Origin: Candidatus Paraprochloron terpiosi LD05
GTDB lineage: Bacteria > Cyanobacteriota > Cyanobacteriia > Cyanobacteriales > Prochloraceae
Length of the DNA stretch: 64,000 bases
Direction: 5' to 3'
Assembly (NCBI GenBank): GCA_018141785.1
Contig: CP073341.1
Coordinates: forward strand, 2,341,422 to 2,405,421
The position numbers and the translations under genes are program-made. The notes beneath the pieces were generated by a model. That model was not told the origin of the DNA. It was given only the letters and a program-made list of their open reading frames with translations, and made no database searches. Of this stretch, positions 42,785 to 51,766 are shown one piece after another (position 1 is the stretch's first letter; every line of letters begins with the position of its first letter).

Positions 42785-43192
42785 TCCAATCCTGAATGTT
42801 CTTGATTTGACTATTTCTCATAATAGACGTCTTATTTGACAGTGGAGTTCCAAGAAATTCAAATTTAATGGAAAAATTTTTACCGGAAGCGTAAAATCCT
42901 CTGGCTGAGAAAAGTTTCAGCCCCTTATCCCCCCACTACCCTGTCAAACCACAGCCTCCTGATTGGACATCGGATGGATCCCGTTGTCCCAGCGGAATTA
43001 AGGGCGACGACTACATGAGCGATGAAGAAAGACAGGAATCGATAGAATTAACGCGGCAAATTTTTGGCGTTCGCACCATCGGCAGCGGGACGTTTTCTCC
43101 ACCATGCCTCCTGACGATCCATTTGACATTACTCTCATTGATCCGGCCATGATGGATATAGAACTTGAAGATTAATCTGGAGTTGATGGTAC
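42785..43192. other. Intergenic region upstream of bufA and holB
   Basis: About 400 bases between divergent genes. A 46-codon ORF from ATG 43015 (MSDEERQESIELTRQIFGVR) and a phrase MPPDDPFDITLIDPAMMD in another frame might be pieces of a small broken gene; I could not identify it. Confidence 0.4.
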
Positions 43193-43195
43193 TTG

Positions 43196-44176
43196 ATGAA
43201 AGTGAACCCTTTTGCCCAACAAATCGGACAGTCCAGAGCAATTCAATTATTGCAGCAAGCTGCCGTGCGCGATCGCATTGCCCCAGCATATTTATTTGTC
43301 GGGAGCGATGGAATCGGCAGGTCAATGGCTGCCCTGGGTTTTGGGGAATTATTAATTAGTAAAGTAGCATCTCCAAAAGAAAAGTATCTCAACCAACGAC
43401 AGCGGTTGCTTGCCGGTAATCATCCCGATTTCTTGTGGGTGCAGCCCACTTATAATCACCAGGGTAAATTACTCACAGCGTCCGAAGCAGCGGCAGCAGG
43501 ACTAAAGCGCCGAGGGTCGCCCCAAATTCGCATTGAGCAAATTCGGATTCTGACCCAATTTCTCAGTCGTCCTCCCTTAGAAGCATCCCGTTCTGTAGCA
43601 GTAATTGAAGATGCTCAGAAAATGGTGGAACCAGCAGCCAATGCCTTGCTCAAGACCCTAGAAGAACCAGGACGAGGGACTATAATTTTAATTGCACTCG
43701 ACCCTGTTTCTTTATTGCCTACCCTGGTATCTCGCTGTCAGCTCATTCCTTTTACGACCCTAGGAGAAGAAGATTTAAAGCGAGTATTGCGACAAGTGGG
43801 TGAAGAAGAAATTATAGCACACCGGGAATTATTGGCCATGGCTGAAGGAAGTCCCGGCAAAGCTATACTTGCTTACAACGCAATGAAAGCTATTGGTTCT
43901 GAATTGCTCCATCAGCTCACCCAACCCCCCAAAAGTCCTCGTCATGCTTTAGAGTTAGCCAAACAAATAGATAAAGAACTGGACAATGAGCACCAATTAT
44001 GGTTAATCGATTATCTCCAGTACTGCTACTGGCAAAAATGGCACTTAGAGAGTCTAATAAAACACCTTGAGCATACCCGGAAATTGCTCCTCAGTTACGT
44101 TCAGCCGCGCTTGACATGGGAATGCACCTTATTGCGGATTTACGGGGCTGGTAGCGACCCTTCTTGCTGTGGTTAA
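43196..44176 (+). CDS. holB: DNA polymerase III delta' subunit
   Basis: 326 aa of the clamp-loader AAA+ family: NPFAQQIGQSRAIQLLQQAA, APAYLFVGSDGIGRSMAALG (P-loop lacking GKT, as in delta'), SVAVIEDAQKMVEPAANALL, KTLEEPGRGTIILIALDPVS and LLPTLVSRCQLIPF with the SRC motif. Its role is loading the beta clamp with DnaX and HolA. ATG 43196 fits the family start; a TTG precedes it by one codon. Confidence 0.93.
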   Translation: MKVNPFAQQIGQSRAIQLLQQAAVRDRIAPAYLFVGSDGIGRSMAALGFGELLISKVASPKEKYLNQRQRLLAGNHPDFLWVQPTYNHQGKLLTASEAAAAGLKRRGSPQIRIEQIRILTQFLSRPPLEASRSVAVIEDAQKMVEPAANALLKTLEEPGRGTIILIALDPVSLLPTLVSRCQLIPFTTLGEEDLKRVLRQVGEEEIIAHRELLAMAEGSPGKAILAYNAMKAIGSELLHQLTQPPKSPRHALELAKQIDKELDNEHQLWLIDYLQYCYWQKWHLESLIKHLEHTRKLLLSYVQPRLTWECTLLRIYGAGSDPSCCG

Positions 44177-44194
44177 AATAATTCTCTTTCTACG

Positions 44195-44611
44195 TTAGGA
44201 ATTCAACAAATAGCGTTCAATTAATAAAATAGCTACAATATCGTCCACCGGACGAGGAGGAAGACGCATACCTTGAGGAATGAGTCTTATTAGTCCTTGA
44301 GGAGGATACATTTGCCAATAGCGCTCCCGTGCTTCTAAGGAACTATTCCGCTCGTTTACCATCACAATAGGTAGAGATGGGGATAAAATAGACTCAATCT
44401 TATGGTGCCAACTTTTGGCTGTAGTTTGATTACCTATTACCACCAGTTCAACTGCAAATTTATGAATTAAAGACTCAATTTTAGAAATAACTTCTTGGGC
44501 AACAACTACTTCATGATAGCACAATTGGCCGTCTTTGGCCATCACTGCTACACCGCATTTATCTCTTCCTGGATCGAAACCTAAAATTGTCTTTTGTTCT
44601 GGGTTATTCAT
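44195..44611 (-). CDS. YqgF/RNase H-fold nuclease-like protein
   Basis: 138 aa with the RuvC/YqgF-type start ILGFDPGRDKCGVAVMAKDG (first catalytic Asp), VELVVIGNQTTAKSWHHKI, VMVNERNSSLEARERYW (Glu) and PVDDIVAILLIERYL (last Asp). It is related to pre-16S rRNA processing YqgF and Holliday-junction resolvases, though shorter and with a different GNQTT loop. It lies 18 bases after the DUF3084 gene and is co-directional with it. Confidence 0.8.
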   Translation of the reverse strand: MNNPEQKTILGFDPGRDKCGVAVMAKDGQLCYHEVVVAQEVISKIESLIHKFAVELVVIGNQTTAKSWHHKIESILSPSLPIVMVNERNSSLEARERYWQMYPPQGLIRLIPQGMRLPPRPVDDIVAILLIERYLLNS

Positions 44612-44628
44612 TAGTTAATGGTTGCTTA

Positions 44629-46158
44629 TTACAGTTCAGTCGTACTCCAAATTACCTTTCCATCTTTAAGAGCAACTAAATTAAGTTCTAAAGGTCCAGC
44701 AGTATAAGCACTTTCTATCGCAATCGCTTGAATTTCATCCAAATCTGACCCTGAATCTTTTAATACTTGAAAAAAACTACTCAAAGTTCTAAAGTAACTT
44801 TCTCCTAGTTTAATTTCCCCAATCATTCCTGCACTCCGGGCGCGAAACTCCGTAATAGATAAGAGCAGATTCAACTTTTCTTGCATTTCCTCAGACGTCA
44901 TGGAATTGGGAGAAATGGAGACAGAAGTTATCACCTCCTTATCATGGAAAATAAGCATATTTTCGGTAACGTCAGCAAAGACACGCACCAGTTTTTCTCC
45001 CTGGACATAATTCCCAGCAGAGAGAATACGGATCACATATTCTGCACCATCTTGAATTTGCTGGATTAATTGATTTACCTGAGCTTTGGTAATTTGCACC
45101 ACCCTTTCTTTGGAGGAACTATTTCTATCCGTTTTTAGAATGGCAATTCGGTTAGCTTCTCGCAACAATCCGTCAATGGTTTGGGTGATTTTTTCCGGTT
45201 CATCAATCCGCACCAGACTGAATGTCAGCACTTCACCCCGAGAGAGTGCTAAATTACCTTGACGCAATTTTTGATAAGATAGCTCCAAATCTGCTACTCC
45301 TCGCTTTAGAAATACCAATTGGTTCTCCAAATCTGCAAGATGTGCCTCCCGATCTTGTAGTTGGGTATCTAAAGAAGTGAGCGCTTCATCTAAGGCGACA
45401 ATTTTTTCGTCTCGCACATTTATTTCCACTTGCAATAACTCTTGCTGTTCTTCTAATGCAGCCAAACGATTTTCCTGCTCTACCAAGATTTTACCAAGAG
45501 ATGCAATATTTTGTTCCCTTTCAGTAATAGTCTGATTTTGCTGGTTAATTTTTTCCTCTCGTAGAGCAATAATACTGTCTCGTTCGGTCAATTCTCGGTC
45601 CCGTTCCCGGACTTCCTCTTCCAGGTTGTTCAGCAGTTGTTTTAGCGTCCTAATTTGTCCTGTTAACTGCTCCTGCTCTTTTTTCAGTTGCTGTCGTTCC
45701 CGCAAAAGTTTCTTGACCTCGACACGCAGGGTATTACTTTGCTTTGAGATAGCTTGCATTTGTCCTCGAGCGAGCTGATAATTCTGGTTAGTCTCAGCCA
45801 AACGCTGCTCAACTTTTGCTTGTTCATTTTGAGCTAACTTAAGTTCCTTTACAACCTGCTCTTTGGACTTAGTAACTTGCGCCAGTTCGTTTCTAATTTC
45901 TCGCCGTTTTTGGAGAATGTCATCCAATTCAAAAATACCTTGACGTAAAGACTTACTGAAAATAAAGAGAATAGCCAAAGTAGAAGCAGCAATGAGCGTT
46001 CCCGTCACAATAGTTACCACTATTGCCGTCTGACGCGGACGAAGACCGCATAACCGCAGCCGCGCTTTACCTACTTTCGTTCCCAAGCGATCGCCCAATG
46101 CAGCAATTAAACCTCCTAATAATAAAATCGCTGCAATTAAGATATAAGCACTGGTCAT
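44629..46158 (-). CDS. DUF3084 membrane-anchored coiled-coil protein
   Basis: 509 aa: N-terminal helix (YILIAAILLLGGLIAALGDR), GTKVGKARLRLCGLRPRQTA, a second helix (IVVTIVTGTLIAASTLAILF), then ~230 residues of coiled coil (NQQNQTITEREQNIASLGKI and similar), and a C-terminal globular domain (EVLTFSLVRIDEPEKITQTI, NGKVI-like LVALKDGKVIWSTTEL). The order is that of the cyanobacterial DUF3084 family. Role unknown; likely envelope-linked. It lies 12 bases after ntcA, an operon-like arrangement. Confidence 0.88.
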   Translation of the reverse strand: MTSAYILIAAILLLGGLIAALGDRLGTKVGKARLRLCGLRPRQTAIVVTIVTGTLIAASTLAILFIFSKSLRQGIFELDDILQKRREIRNELAQVTKSKEQVVKELKLAQNEQAKVEQRLAETNQNYQLARGQMQAISKQSNTLRVEVKKLLRERQQLKKEQEQLTGQIRTLKQLLNNLEEEVRERDRELTERDSIIALREEKINQQNQTITEREQNIASLGKILVEQENRLAALEEQQELLQVEINVRDEKIVALDEALTSLDTQLQDREAHLADLENQLVFLKRGVADLELSYQKLRQGNLALSRGEVLTFSLVRIDEPEKITQTIDGLLREANRIAILKTDRNSSSKERVVQITKAQVNQLIQQIQDGAEYVIRILSAGNYVQGEKLVRVFADVTENMLIFHDKEVITSVSISPNSMTSEEMQEKLNLLLSITEFRARSAGMIGEIKLGESYFRTLSSFFQVLKDSGSDLDEIQAIAIESAYTAGPLELNLVALKDGKVIWSTTEL

Positions 46159-46170
46159 ATTCTCTGGTCT

Positions 46171-46848
46171 TCAGGTAAACTGCTTGCTGAGAGCCACTGG
46201 GTCATGAACGGTAATTTTTTTCTTATAGATTGAAATCATGCTCTTGTCTCGCAGCTCTACCAGAAGGCGTGTAACCGTTACCCTGGTGGAACCAATAGCT
46301 TCGGCGATCGCCTGGTGAGATAACTTCAGATCAATTGTAATGCCATTAGCTCCGGGCACGCCAAAATCCCGGCAGAGAATCAAGAGAAAACTGACCAACC
46401 GAGAAGCCATATCCCCGTGAGCAAGGGTTTCAATCATCATCTCTGTCTGTAAAATGCGACTTGAAAGACTTTTGAGCATCAACATTGACAGTTCCGGATT
46501 ATTACGCAAAGATTTTTCCACTTCCTCAATGGGTGCTGAGAGCAAGTCCACCTCGGTAAAAGCTACCGCATGATAAAAACGGTCAGATCGCTGACCGGTT
46601 ATGAGGGACAATACCCCAAATACGGTATTTTCTCGCAGCAGGGCTACGGTTATTTCTTCCCCAGTTTCGTAAACTCGAGATAGCTTGACTGCGCCTTGGA
46701 GCAGGAAGTAAACTCGTTCTGCTGGATCTCCGGGAAAAAATATGGTCTCCCCTCTTTCAAAGGTTTGCACTGAGGGTGAAAAAGAGCTACTACCGATTTG
46801 ACGAAAGACGGAGGCTAAGGCTGTATCTTGAGTTATCGATAAATTCAT
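46171..46848 (-). CDS. ntcA: Global nitrogen regulator NtcA
   Basis: A CRP-family regulator, 225 aa from ATG 46848 (an in-frame TTG at 46860 is possible): cyclic-nucleotide-like effector domain binding 2-oxoglutarate ([50 protein letters not shown]), long dimer helix ([20 protein letters not shown]) and C-terminal HTH ([20 protein letters not shown]). It activates nitrogen-assimilation promoters at GTA-N8-TAC when 2-oxoglutarate is high. A 10-bp repeat series lies just before its start. Confidence 0.97.
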   Translation of the reverse strand: MNLSITQDTALASVFRQIGSSSFSPSVQTFERGETIFFPGDPAERVYFLLQGAVKLSRVYETGEEITVALLRENTVFGVLSLITGQRSDRFYHAVAFTEVDLLSAPIEEVEKSLRNNPELSMLMLKSLSSRILQTEMMIETLAHGDMASRLVSFLLILCRDFGVPGANGITIDLKLSHQAIAEAIGSTRVTVTRLLVELRDKSMISIYKKKITVHDPVALSKQFT

Positions 46849-46860
46849 GCCAGTATCCAA

Positions 46861-46890
46861 TTTTGTTGTATTTTGTCGTATTTTGTTGTA
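46861..46890. repeat. Three 10-bp tandem units upstream of ntcA
   Basis: TTTTGTTGTA, TTTTGTCGTA and TTTTGTTGTA. The series contains two GTA-N8-TAT stretches, one base short of the NtcA consensus GTA-N8-TAC. Confidence 0.75.
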
Positions 46891-47068
46891 TATTTTCCCC
46901 CAGTATCCTGATCACTGTTGGTCACACCGTTTCCTACCTTGTAAAATACCTCACTAAATAATTATGAATCATTTGGTTATGTATTTATGATAAATGTACT
47001 TAGTATTAATTGTAATCATTATATAGTAACAGCAGGCGGCTTAACGCCCGTCAAAACTAGAGAAAAAT

Positions 47069-47845
47069 ATGTTGAATTTAACTGGAAAAAACGCTCTTAT
47101 TACAGGAATTGCTAACAATCGCTCTATTGCTTGGGGCATTGCTCAACAGCTACACAAAGGTGGAGCAAATTTAGGTGTCACCTATTTACCAGATCCTAAA
47201 GGGCGCTTTGAGAAAAAAGTGCAGCAGTTAGTGGAATCTCTTCAGCCTTCTATCTTCTTACCCTGTGACGTTCAAGACGATGGCCAAATCGATGCTACTT
47301 TCGAGACAATAGAGCGAGAATGGGGCAAACTGGATATATTGGTGCACTGCCTTGCCTTTGCCAATAAGGAAGATTTGACTGGGGAATTTAGCTCTATGTC
47401 CAGGGAAGGCTTTGCCAAAGCTTTAGATATCAGTACTTACTCTCTCACCCGGTTGGCAAAGGGGGCAAAACCCTTGATGTCGGAAGGTGGCAGCATTATT
47501 ACTCTCAGCTATCTGGGTGGGACCAAAGTGATTCCCAACTACAATTTGATGGGTATTGCTAAGTCAGGTTTGGAAATGAGCGTTCGTTATCTGGCAGCAG
47601 AACTGGGTCCGAGCAACGTTCGCGTCAATGCTATTTCAGCCGGACCTATCCGCACTCTAGCATCTTCGGCAGTAGGGGGCATTCTAGATATGATTCGCCA
47701 TGTAGAAGAAGTGGCTCCCTTGCGACGTACTGTGACAACTCTTGAAGTGGGCAACGTTGCCGCATTCTTGTGTAGTGACCTAGCTAGCGGTATGACGGGA
47801 CAAGTTTTATACGTGGATGCTGGTTACGAAATCATGGGAATGTGA
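47069..47845 (+). CDS. fabI: Enoyl-[acyl-carrier-protein] reductase (FabI type)
   Basis: 258 aa of the short-chain dehydrogenase fold: NAD loop ITGIANNRSIAWGIAQQLHK, LVHCLAFANKEDL, active site SYLGGTKVIPNYNLMGIAKS (Tyr-x6-Lys), and NAISAGPIRTLASS. It reduces trans-2-enoyl-ACP in fatty-acid elongation. It is divergent from ntcA with a 200-base AT-rich gap, and petN follows 41 bases downstream. Confidence 0.97.
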   Translation: MLNLTGKNALITGIANNRSIAWGIAQQLHKGGANLGVTYLPDPKGRFEKKVQQLVESLQPSIFLPCDVQDDGQIDATFETIEREWGKLDILVHCLAFANKEDLTGEFSSMSREGFAKALDISTYSLTRLAKGAKPLMSEGGSIITLSYLGGTKVIPNYNLMGIAKSGLEMSVRYLAAELGPSNVRVNAISAGPIRTLASSAVGGILDMIRHVEEVAPLRRTVTTLEVGNVAAFLCSDLASGMTGQVLYVDAGYEIMGM

Positions 47846-47886
47846 TAGAATGATTTTCTGGCCTATTGGAGAGAACAAGAAAAAAT

Positions 47887-47976
47887 ATGGATATATTGAC
47901 ACTTGGTTGGATTAGCACCTTAGCTTTATTTACTTGGTCCATCGCTATGGTGGTTTGGGCACGTAATGGTTTCTAA
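47887..47976 (+). CDS. petN: Cytochrome b6f complex subunit PetN
   Basis: A 29-aa single-helix protein: [20 protein letters not shown] then MVVWARNGF, the strongly conserved PetN sequence. It stabilises the b6f dimer in thylakoids. Its last 11 bases overlap the next small ORF. Confidence 0.97.
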   Translation: MDILTLGWISTLALFTWSIAMVVWARNGF

Positions 47977-48121
47977 CGTGGAAACTACCTCTCTTGTCAA
48001 TGTTCTCTTTATCGCGGCATTAGGCTTGCTTATCGTCGTCAGTGGTGGTATTATCTACCTCACGGCATTAGAATGGAGCGCCCGTCGTCGTCAAAACCGG
48101 GAGAAGCGCAAGAAAAATTAG
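47966..48121 (+). CDS. Small single-pass membrane protein overlapping petN
   Basis: A 51-aa [54 protein letters not shown]. It has one membrane helix and a basic C-terminal tail, and begins inside the petN 3' end in another frame. The [15 protein letters not shown] pattern reminds me of the NDH-1 subunit NdhP, but I am not certain; an unnamed cyanobacterial small protein is equally possible. The overlap suggests co-translation with petN. Confidence 0.65.
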   Translation: MVSNVETTSLVNVLFIAALGLLIVVSGGIIYLTALEWSARRRQNREKRKKN

Positions 48122-48201
48122 TCGGCAAGTGCCTCTTGCCATAATCTTTGATTGGGTGGCAGGAGGAATGCCGATATTATCTTCCACATTCTGGGTTAGT
48201 T

Positions 48202-49608
48202 TTAAACGGTTTGGGGTGAAGATTTTGAAGATAATCGTGCCACAGCTTGCTTTACAAAGCTAGATAGAAAGGCTGTTCTTTGATTTTGCGCGAATACTTG
48301 TTTGAGGGAGGCTGACATTCTTGCTAAATTAAACCCTTTCCCTTCCTCAACACTGATTTCTTGTTCTTGAAAATATTCAATCAAACTCAAACCGGCTATC
48401 CGGGTTAAATAAGCGGCGCTGATACCCTGAACTGCTCCCCCAGCAACGTAGCTAAAGGCGTTAGTTTTGAGAATACTGCCGATAGTTTGGGTAGACAGTT
48501 CCACTAAGCCCAGCTTCACTATCAATTGACCGATAGTTGCCGCCGCAGTAGAAGCTTGGGAAAAGGATAATTTCTGCTGGTAAATAGCGCTTAAATCTAC
48601 TAACATTTGGGTATTTATCGCCGCCGTTGCTAGTAAATCTCCCGCAGCAACTGGATTGGCAAATGCAGTAGCAGCAGCAATCCACTGGTATTTTTCGACT
48701 AGTGGATTCGCCCGATGGCGCCTAACCTCATTCAACAACTGTTTGGCTTGCTCTTTCAATCCTACCGCTTGCCGCCAAGTGCTTGCTAAAACTAATTGCT
48801 CTCTTTCTTGTGAGAATATTGCCTGAAGGCAATGACTCAAATTGGATACTTCAGCCGACTGATCTTCGAGCCATTCTACTACGGAACCATCTTCTCGGTG
48901 TTGCCGCACTTTCAAGGCCCCGGTCGAAGCTGCAATGGCTAAAACATCTTCTGCTGGAATTAGATCTCCTACCCTTTGGCGCAACTGCTGTAATATCAGA
49001 GCATGGTCTTCTGGTAAATATCGGTCAGGAGTATTTAAAATTAACAATACCCGTAGGCGATACAGCAGCAACTCTTGTATAACTTGCCATTGTGAATCAG
49101 TTAAATCTCCTGCGGTGAAGAATAATACTAAGTCAGAGCCCTTAGCCAATTCTAAGCTATCTGTTTCTGTAAAGCGGAGTTTTTCCCCAATCTCCCTCTG
49201 CTCTAATATTTCTTTTAGGCTAGTCTTGCCGACTTTCTTTTCCCCAACTATAGCTAATTGTAAGGACTGTCGCTTATCAGCTTGTGTTAATTGAGCCAGT
49301 TGTTGCTTTAAGGAGGATATATCTCGATCCTTAGCTTCCCTCTCCAAAGAATAAATCGCTTTTTCTGCAAGGGCGATCGCCTCTTCAACTGCTTGTGGAT
49401 CTAAGGAAGAGGGTACTACTCGTGATACCCGCTGTTGGTAGCGTTTGTGTTTCAGCCACCAAAAACCGCTCCCTCCAGCTATCAGAAGTGCCACAATTAA
49501 CTCCCCCCCCTGCATGAGAGAGGAATGCCAAAAACTATCCCACAGCCCAAATCCTGCAGATATGCCAATTCCTGTCAATAAAATCGGTTTAGCTAATTTC
49601 AATGCCAT
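48202..49608 (-). CDS. DUF697-type membrane GTPase-like protein
   Basis: 468 aa. A membrane hairpin near the start (LLTGIGISAGFGLWDSFW; LIVALLIAGGSGFWWL), a small P-loop domain (LAIVGEKKVGKTSLKEILEQ, LVLFFTAGDLTDSQW, LLILNTPDRYLPEDH), and a C-terminal DUF697 domain (VEKYQWIAAATAFANPVAAG, FSQASTAAATIGQLIVKLGL). The P-loop GEKKVGKTS fits GxxxxGKT/S. Members are conserved in cyanobacteria without a clear role. Confidence 0.85.
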   Translation of the reverse strand: MALKLAKPILLTGIGISAGFGLWDSFWHSSLMQGGELIVALLIAGGSGFWWLKHKRYQQRVSRVVPSSLDPQAVEEAIALAEKAIYSLEREAKDRDISSLKQQLAQLTQADKRQSLQLAIVGEKKVGKTSLKEILEQREIGEKLRFTETDSLELAKGSDLVLFFTAGDLTDSQWQVIQELLLYRLRVLLILNTPDRYLPEDHALILQQLRQRVGDLIPAEDVLAIAASTGALKVRQHREDGSVVEWLEDQSAEVSNLSHCLQAIFSQEREQLVLASTWRQAVGLKEQAKQLLNEVRRHRANPLVEKYQWIAAATAFANPVAAGDLLATAAINTQMLVDLSAIYQQKLSFSQASTAAATIGQLIVKLGLVELSTQTIGSILKTNAFSYVAGGAVQGISAAYLTRIAGLSLIEYFQEQEISVEEGKGFNLARMSASLKQVFAQNQRTAFLSSFVKQAVARLSSKSSPQTV

Positions 49609-49641
49609 TTTTCTGATCCCTTAAGAAAAGACCTGATACAT

Positions 49642-50790
49642 TTATGCGGTACAAAACGGCATAACACCGTCGTGTACGACAATAGCATCACTTGAAAAAG
49701 TGACGGAGGTATCCCTCAAAGCTTTAAGCAAAATGCCTAAAGCACCGTTGAAATCTCGATTGATTTCATGCCCACATTCTGGACATTTAAACACCTTGTT
49801 GCCACCTAGTTTTGCGTGAATATGGCCACATTTGGTACAAGTTTTGCTGGTAAATTCTTCTGTTGTATCAATTACTTGACAGCCACTTAACACAGCTCGA
49901 TTTTTCAAGACTTGTTTGAACCTATAATGCGCCCAAGTCAGCATTTGTCTTGCTGTTTTGCTTTTTATCCTTCTTTTTTTCTTTTTCGTCATTTGGCTTG
50001 CTTCAAATGCTGGCAAGAAAATCGTTTGATAATTGTTGCTCAACCAAGAAGCAGCCTGATGATGACATTCATCAATTAAGTTCCTGATTTTCTTTCGGCT
50101 CCTTGCCGCCGCTTTTCTTATCTTCTGCCTTTGTCTTTTCGATTTCGATAGGCTTAGGCGACTCACTAAATTGTCTAAATGCTGGCACAACCTGGTTATT
50201 CTTCCTATGTCCCCGACTCCAATTTCTATAAATGATTGGCCATCGAATCCCGTCAGAAACGTCCTTACTCCTGGGTCTATTGCGATTATTTCATCTGCAT
50301 TATTAATAGTGGGTTTAGCTTCCTCCACAAAAACAGCGAACCAATCCCCACACTTAGTTTTTACTATTTGAGTGGCATGAGCGCTGCTAACAGGTATAGG
50401 CTCGCTACTTTGAAAATCTTTCCCTTTGGTTAACCTCGAGTACCATTTTCCTTTTGTGTAACTGGTATTGTTAAATTTGATTGTTTGTCTGGGAGCCTTG
50501 CAACTCCTAAATTTACAGTCTCGACTTTTAAGATAAGCTTGATGTGAGTCAAAAATGGCATTTTGTCTTATATGGCAAGGTGTTTCTTTTACCCATTCCG
50601 GCAAATGTGATTGCATAATAATGTTGCGGAGTTTGTATTTTCCCAGCTTGCCATTTTCTTTTTGATAGGCAATAGCCTGGTTGAAACTATATCTACAAGC
50701 TGCTATCCATTTGTTCCAATCCTTTTTTAGCCCTGAGCTGGGATAAATTTTTATCTTCGGAGATTTTAGTCTTATACTTTCGGAGTCCAT
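49642..50790 (-). CDS. tnpB: TnpB RNA-guided nuclease of third IS607 element
   Basis: 382 aa from ATG 50790 (MDSESIRLKSPKIKIYPSSG). RuvC residues in IIAIDPGVRTFLTGFDGQSF (Asp), IFLPAFEASQMTKKKK (Glu) and CGHEINRDFNGALGI (Asp); complete zinc ribbon CTKCGHIHAKLGGNKVFKCP. It is the best preserved of the three TnpB copies. The same frame is open to 51342, which only overlaps tnpA. An omega-RNA is expected at its 3' end, near 49640-49800. Confidence 0.9.
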   Translation of the reverse strand: MDSESIRLKSPKIKIYPSSGLKKDWNKWIAACRYSFNQAIAYQKENGKLGKYKLRNIIMQSHLPEWVKETPCHIRQNAIFDSHQAYLKSRDCKFRSCKAPRQTIKFNNTSYTKGKWYSRLTKGKDFQSSEPIPVSSAHATQIVKTKCGDWFAVFVEEAKPTINNADEIIAIDPGVRTFLTGFDGQSFIEIGVGDIGRITRLCQHLDNLVSRLSLSKSKRQRQKIRKAAARSRKKIRNLIDECHHQAASWLSNNYQTIFLPAFEASQMTKKKKRRIKSKTARQMLTWAHYRFKQVLKNRAVLSGCQVIDTTEEFTSKTCTKCGHIHAKLGGNKVFKCPECGHEINRDFNGALGILLKALRDTSVTFSSDAIVVHDGVMPFCTA

Positions 50791-51331
50791 AGAGCTTGCT
50801 GCTGAAGCAGTGGAGAATGGTGAGGATGTCCTCAACCATTTCTGCTTCTGGAGACAGGTTTTTTTCGTTGAGAACCAAGATTTTACAGTCAAATTGCTCA
50901 CAGAACCATTGACAAAAATCGAACCCGAATCTTGCCAGCCTGTCTTTGTGTGCGATAATAATTCTCGCGACATCTCCTTGCATGACTCTCCCCAATAAGG
51001 CTGTAAGTCTTTTTCTTTTGAAGTTAAGCCCTCCTCCGATTTCGCTAATGATTTCTGCGATGGGGTACAAATTACTGATGGCGGCAATTTGTCTTTGAAG
51101 ATCAGGCCGATGAATCCGGGAGCTGACCCTGGCATAGATAACTGTGGCTCGCTCTTTTTCAATTCCGACAGTGTAGGATTCAACGTCATACCTTTGTTGT
51201 CCAGACGGAGTTTTGATGGCTTTGATTCTGCCTTCACTGTGCCATCGCGCAAGAGTTCTGACGTGAACTCCGATTTTTTCCGCTGCCTCTCTTGGCTTGA
51301 CATATTTTTTGATTTTGACAACCTCAAACGC
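50693..51331 (-). CDS. tnpA: IS607 serine recombinase of third element, no canonical start
   Basis: The frame is open from the TAA at 51332-51334 and reads KYVKPREAAEKIGVHVRTLA, RWHSEGRIKAIKTPSGQQRY, then VIYARVSSRIHRPDLQRQIA (catalytic Ser), GGGLNFKRKRLTALLGR, HKDRLARFGFDFCQWF and SPEAEMVEDILTILHCFSSK. Both domains are whole, but no ATG, GTG or TTG lies between the stop and the HTH. Either a rare start codon is used or the first codon has mutated. Confidence 0.8.
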   Translation of the reverse strand, partial: AFEVVKIKKYVKPREAAEKIGVHVRTLARWHSEGRIKAIKTPSGQQRYDVESYTVGIEKERATVIYARVSSRIHRPDLQRQIAAISNLYPIAEIISEIGGGLNFKRKRLTALLGRVMQGDVARIIIAHKDRLARFGFDFCQWFCEQFDCKILVLNEKNLSPEAEMVEDILTILHCFSSKLYGLRKYKTKISEDKNLSQLRAKKGLEQMDSSL

Positions 51332-51474
51332 TTACTGACCATTATACCTCAATTTACCGCTTTATGACGCTTATCTGATATTTAGTCAAACTCTTTCCAT
51401 GCTACCTTCGGTACACTCTTAGTGCTCGCGATTGCCTTGTTGGTCCGAAGACAGCGGGGCGAGAAAAGTTCTTA

Positions 51475-51604
51475 CCTTGAGGATTTCTTCTAACTGGGCT
51501 ATGAGTACCTCTGCACAAGAGAGATTATTTGCAAATATCTCTGGCATCAATCGCACTCCAAGATAAGCAGAACTGCCTTTGAGCTGGTAAACTAACTTGG
51601 TGAT
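51475..51604 (-). pseudogene. Hpt (phosphotransfer) domain fragment
   Basis: The minus strand reads LVYQLKGSSAYLGVRLMPEI, a gap, and then AEVLIAQLEEILK. This is the core of a His-phosphotransfer domain (normal: HxLKGSSAxLG) with Tyr at the position of the phosphorylated His. No start and no neighbouring kinase: a relic. Confidence 0.5.
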
Positions 51605-51766
51605 TGGGAACTATCGAGGTTAGATTTGGGTTGGTGCATTGGCAATTCCTCTCGGTAGACCATTTTGATAGCTAGCCCTAATAATGTCGAGGCAATAGCA
51701 GCTATAAATCAATCGCGATGGAATGGTACAATGGCGGCGGGCGATTTATAACCCTGATCAGGACAA

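Larger units (their letters stand above)
49632..51345 (-). mobile_element. Third IS607-family element (tnpA and tnpB)
   Basis: The 3' end reads AAATGTATCAGG (GG at 49633-49632), like the end of the inner element at 14701. The right end is approximate, near GGTATAATGG at 51345. It lies between the DUF697 gene and a degraded Hpt region. Confidence 0.82.

Noticed and set aside
43015..43152. 46-codon ORF upstream of holB
   Set aside because: No ribosome site, no family features and an alternative frame that looks equally plausible; not enough to call a gene.
46975..47000. GTATTTATGATAAATGTAC as an NtcA site between ntcA and fabI
   Set aside because: The spacing between GTA and TAC is not 8, so it does not fit the consensus.
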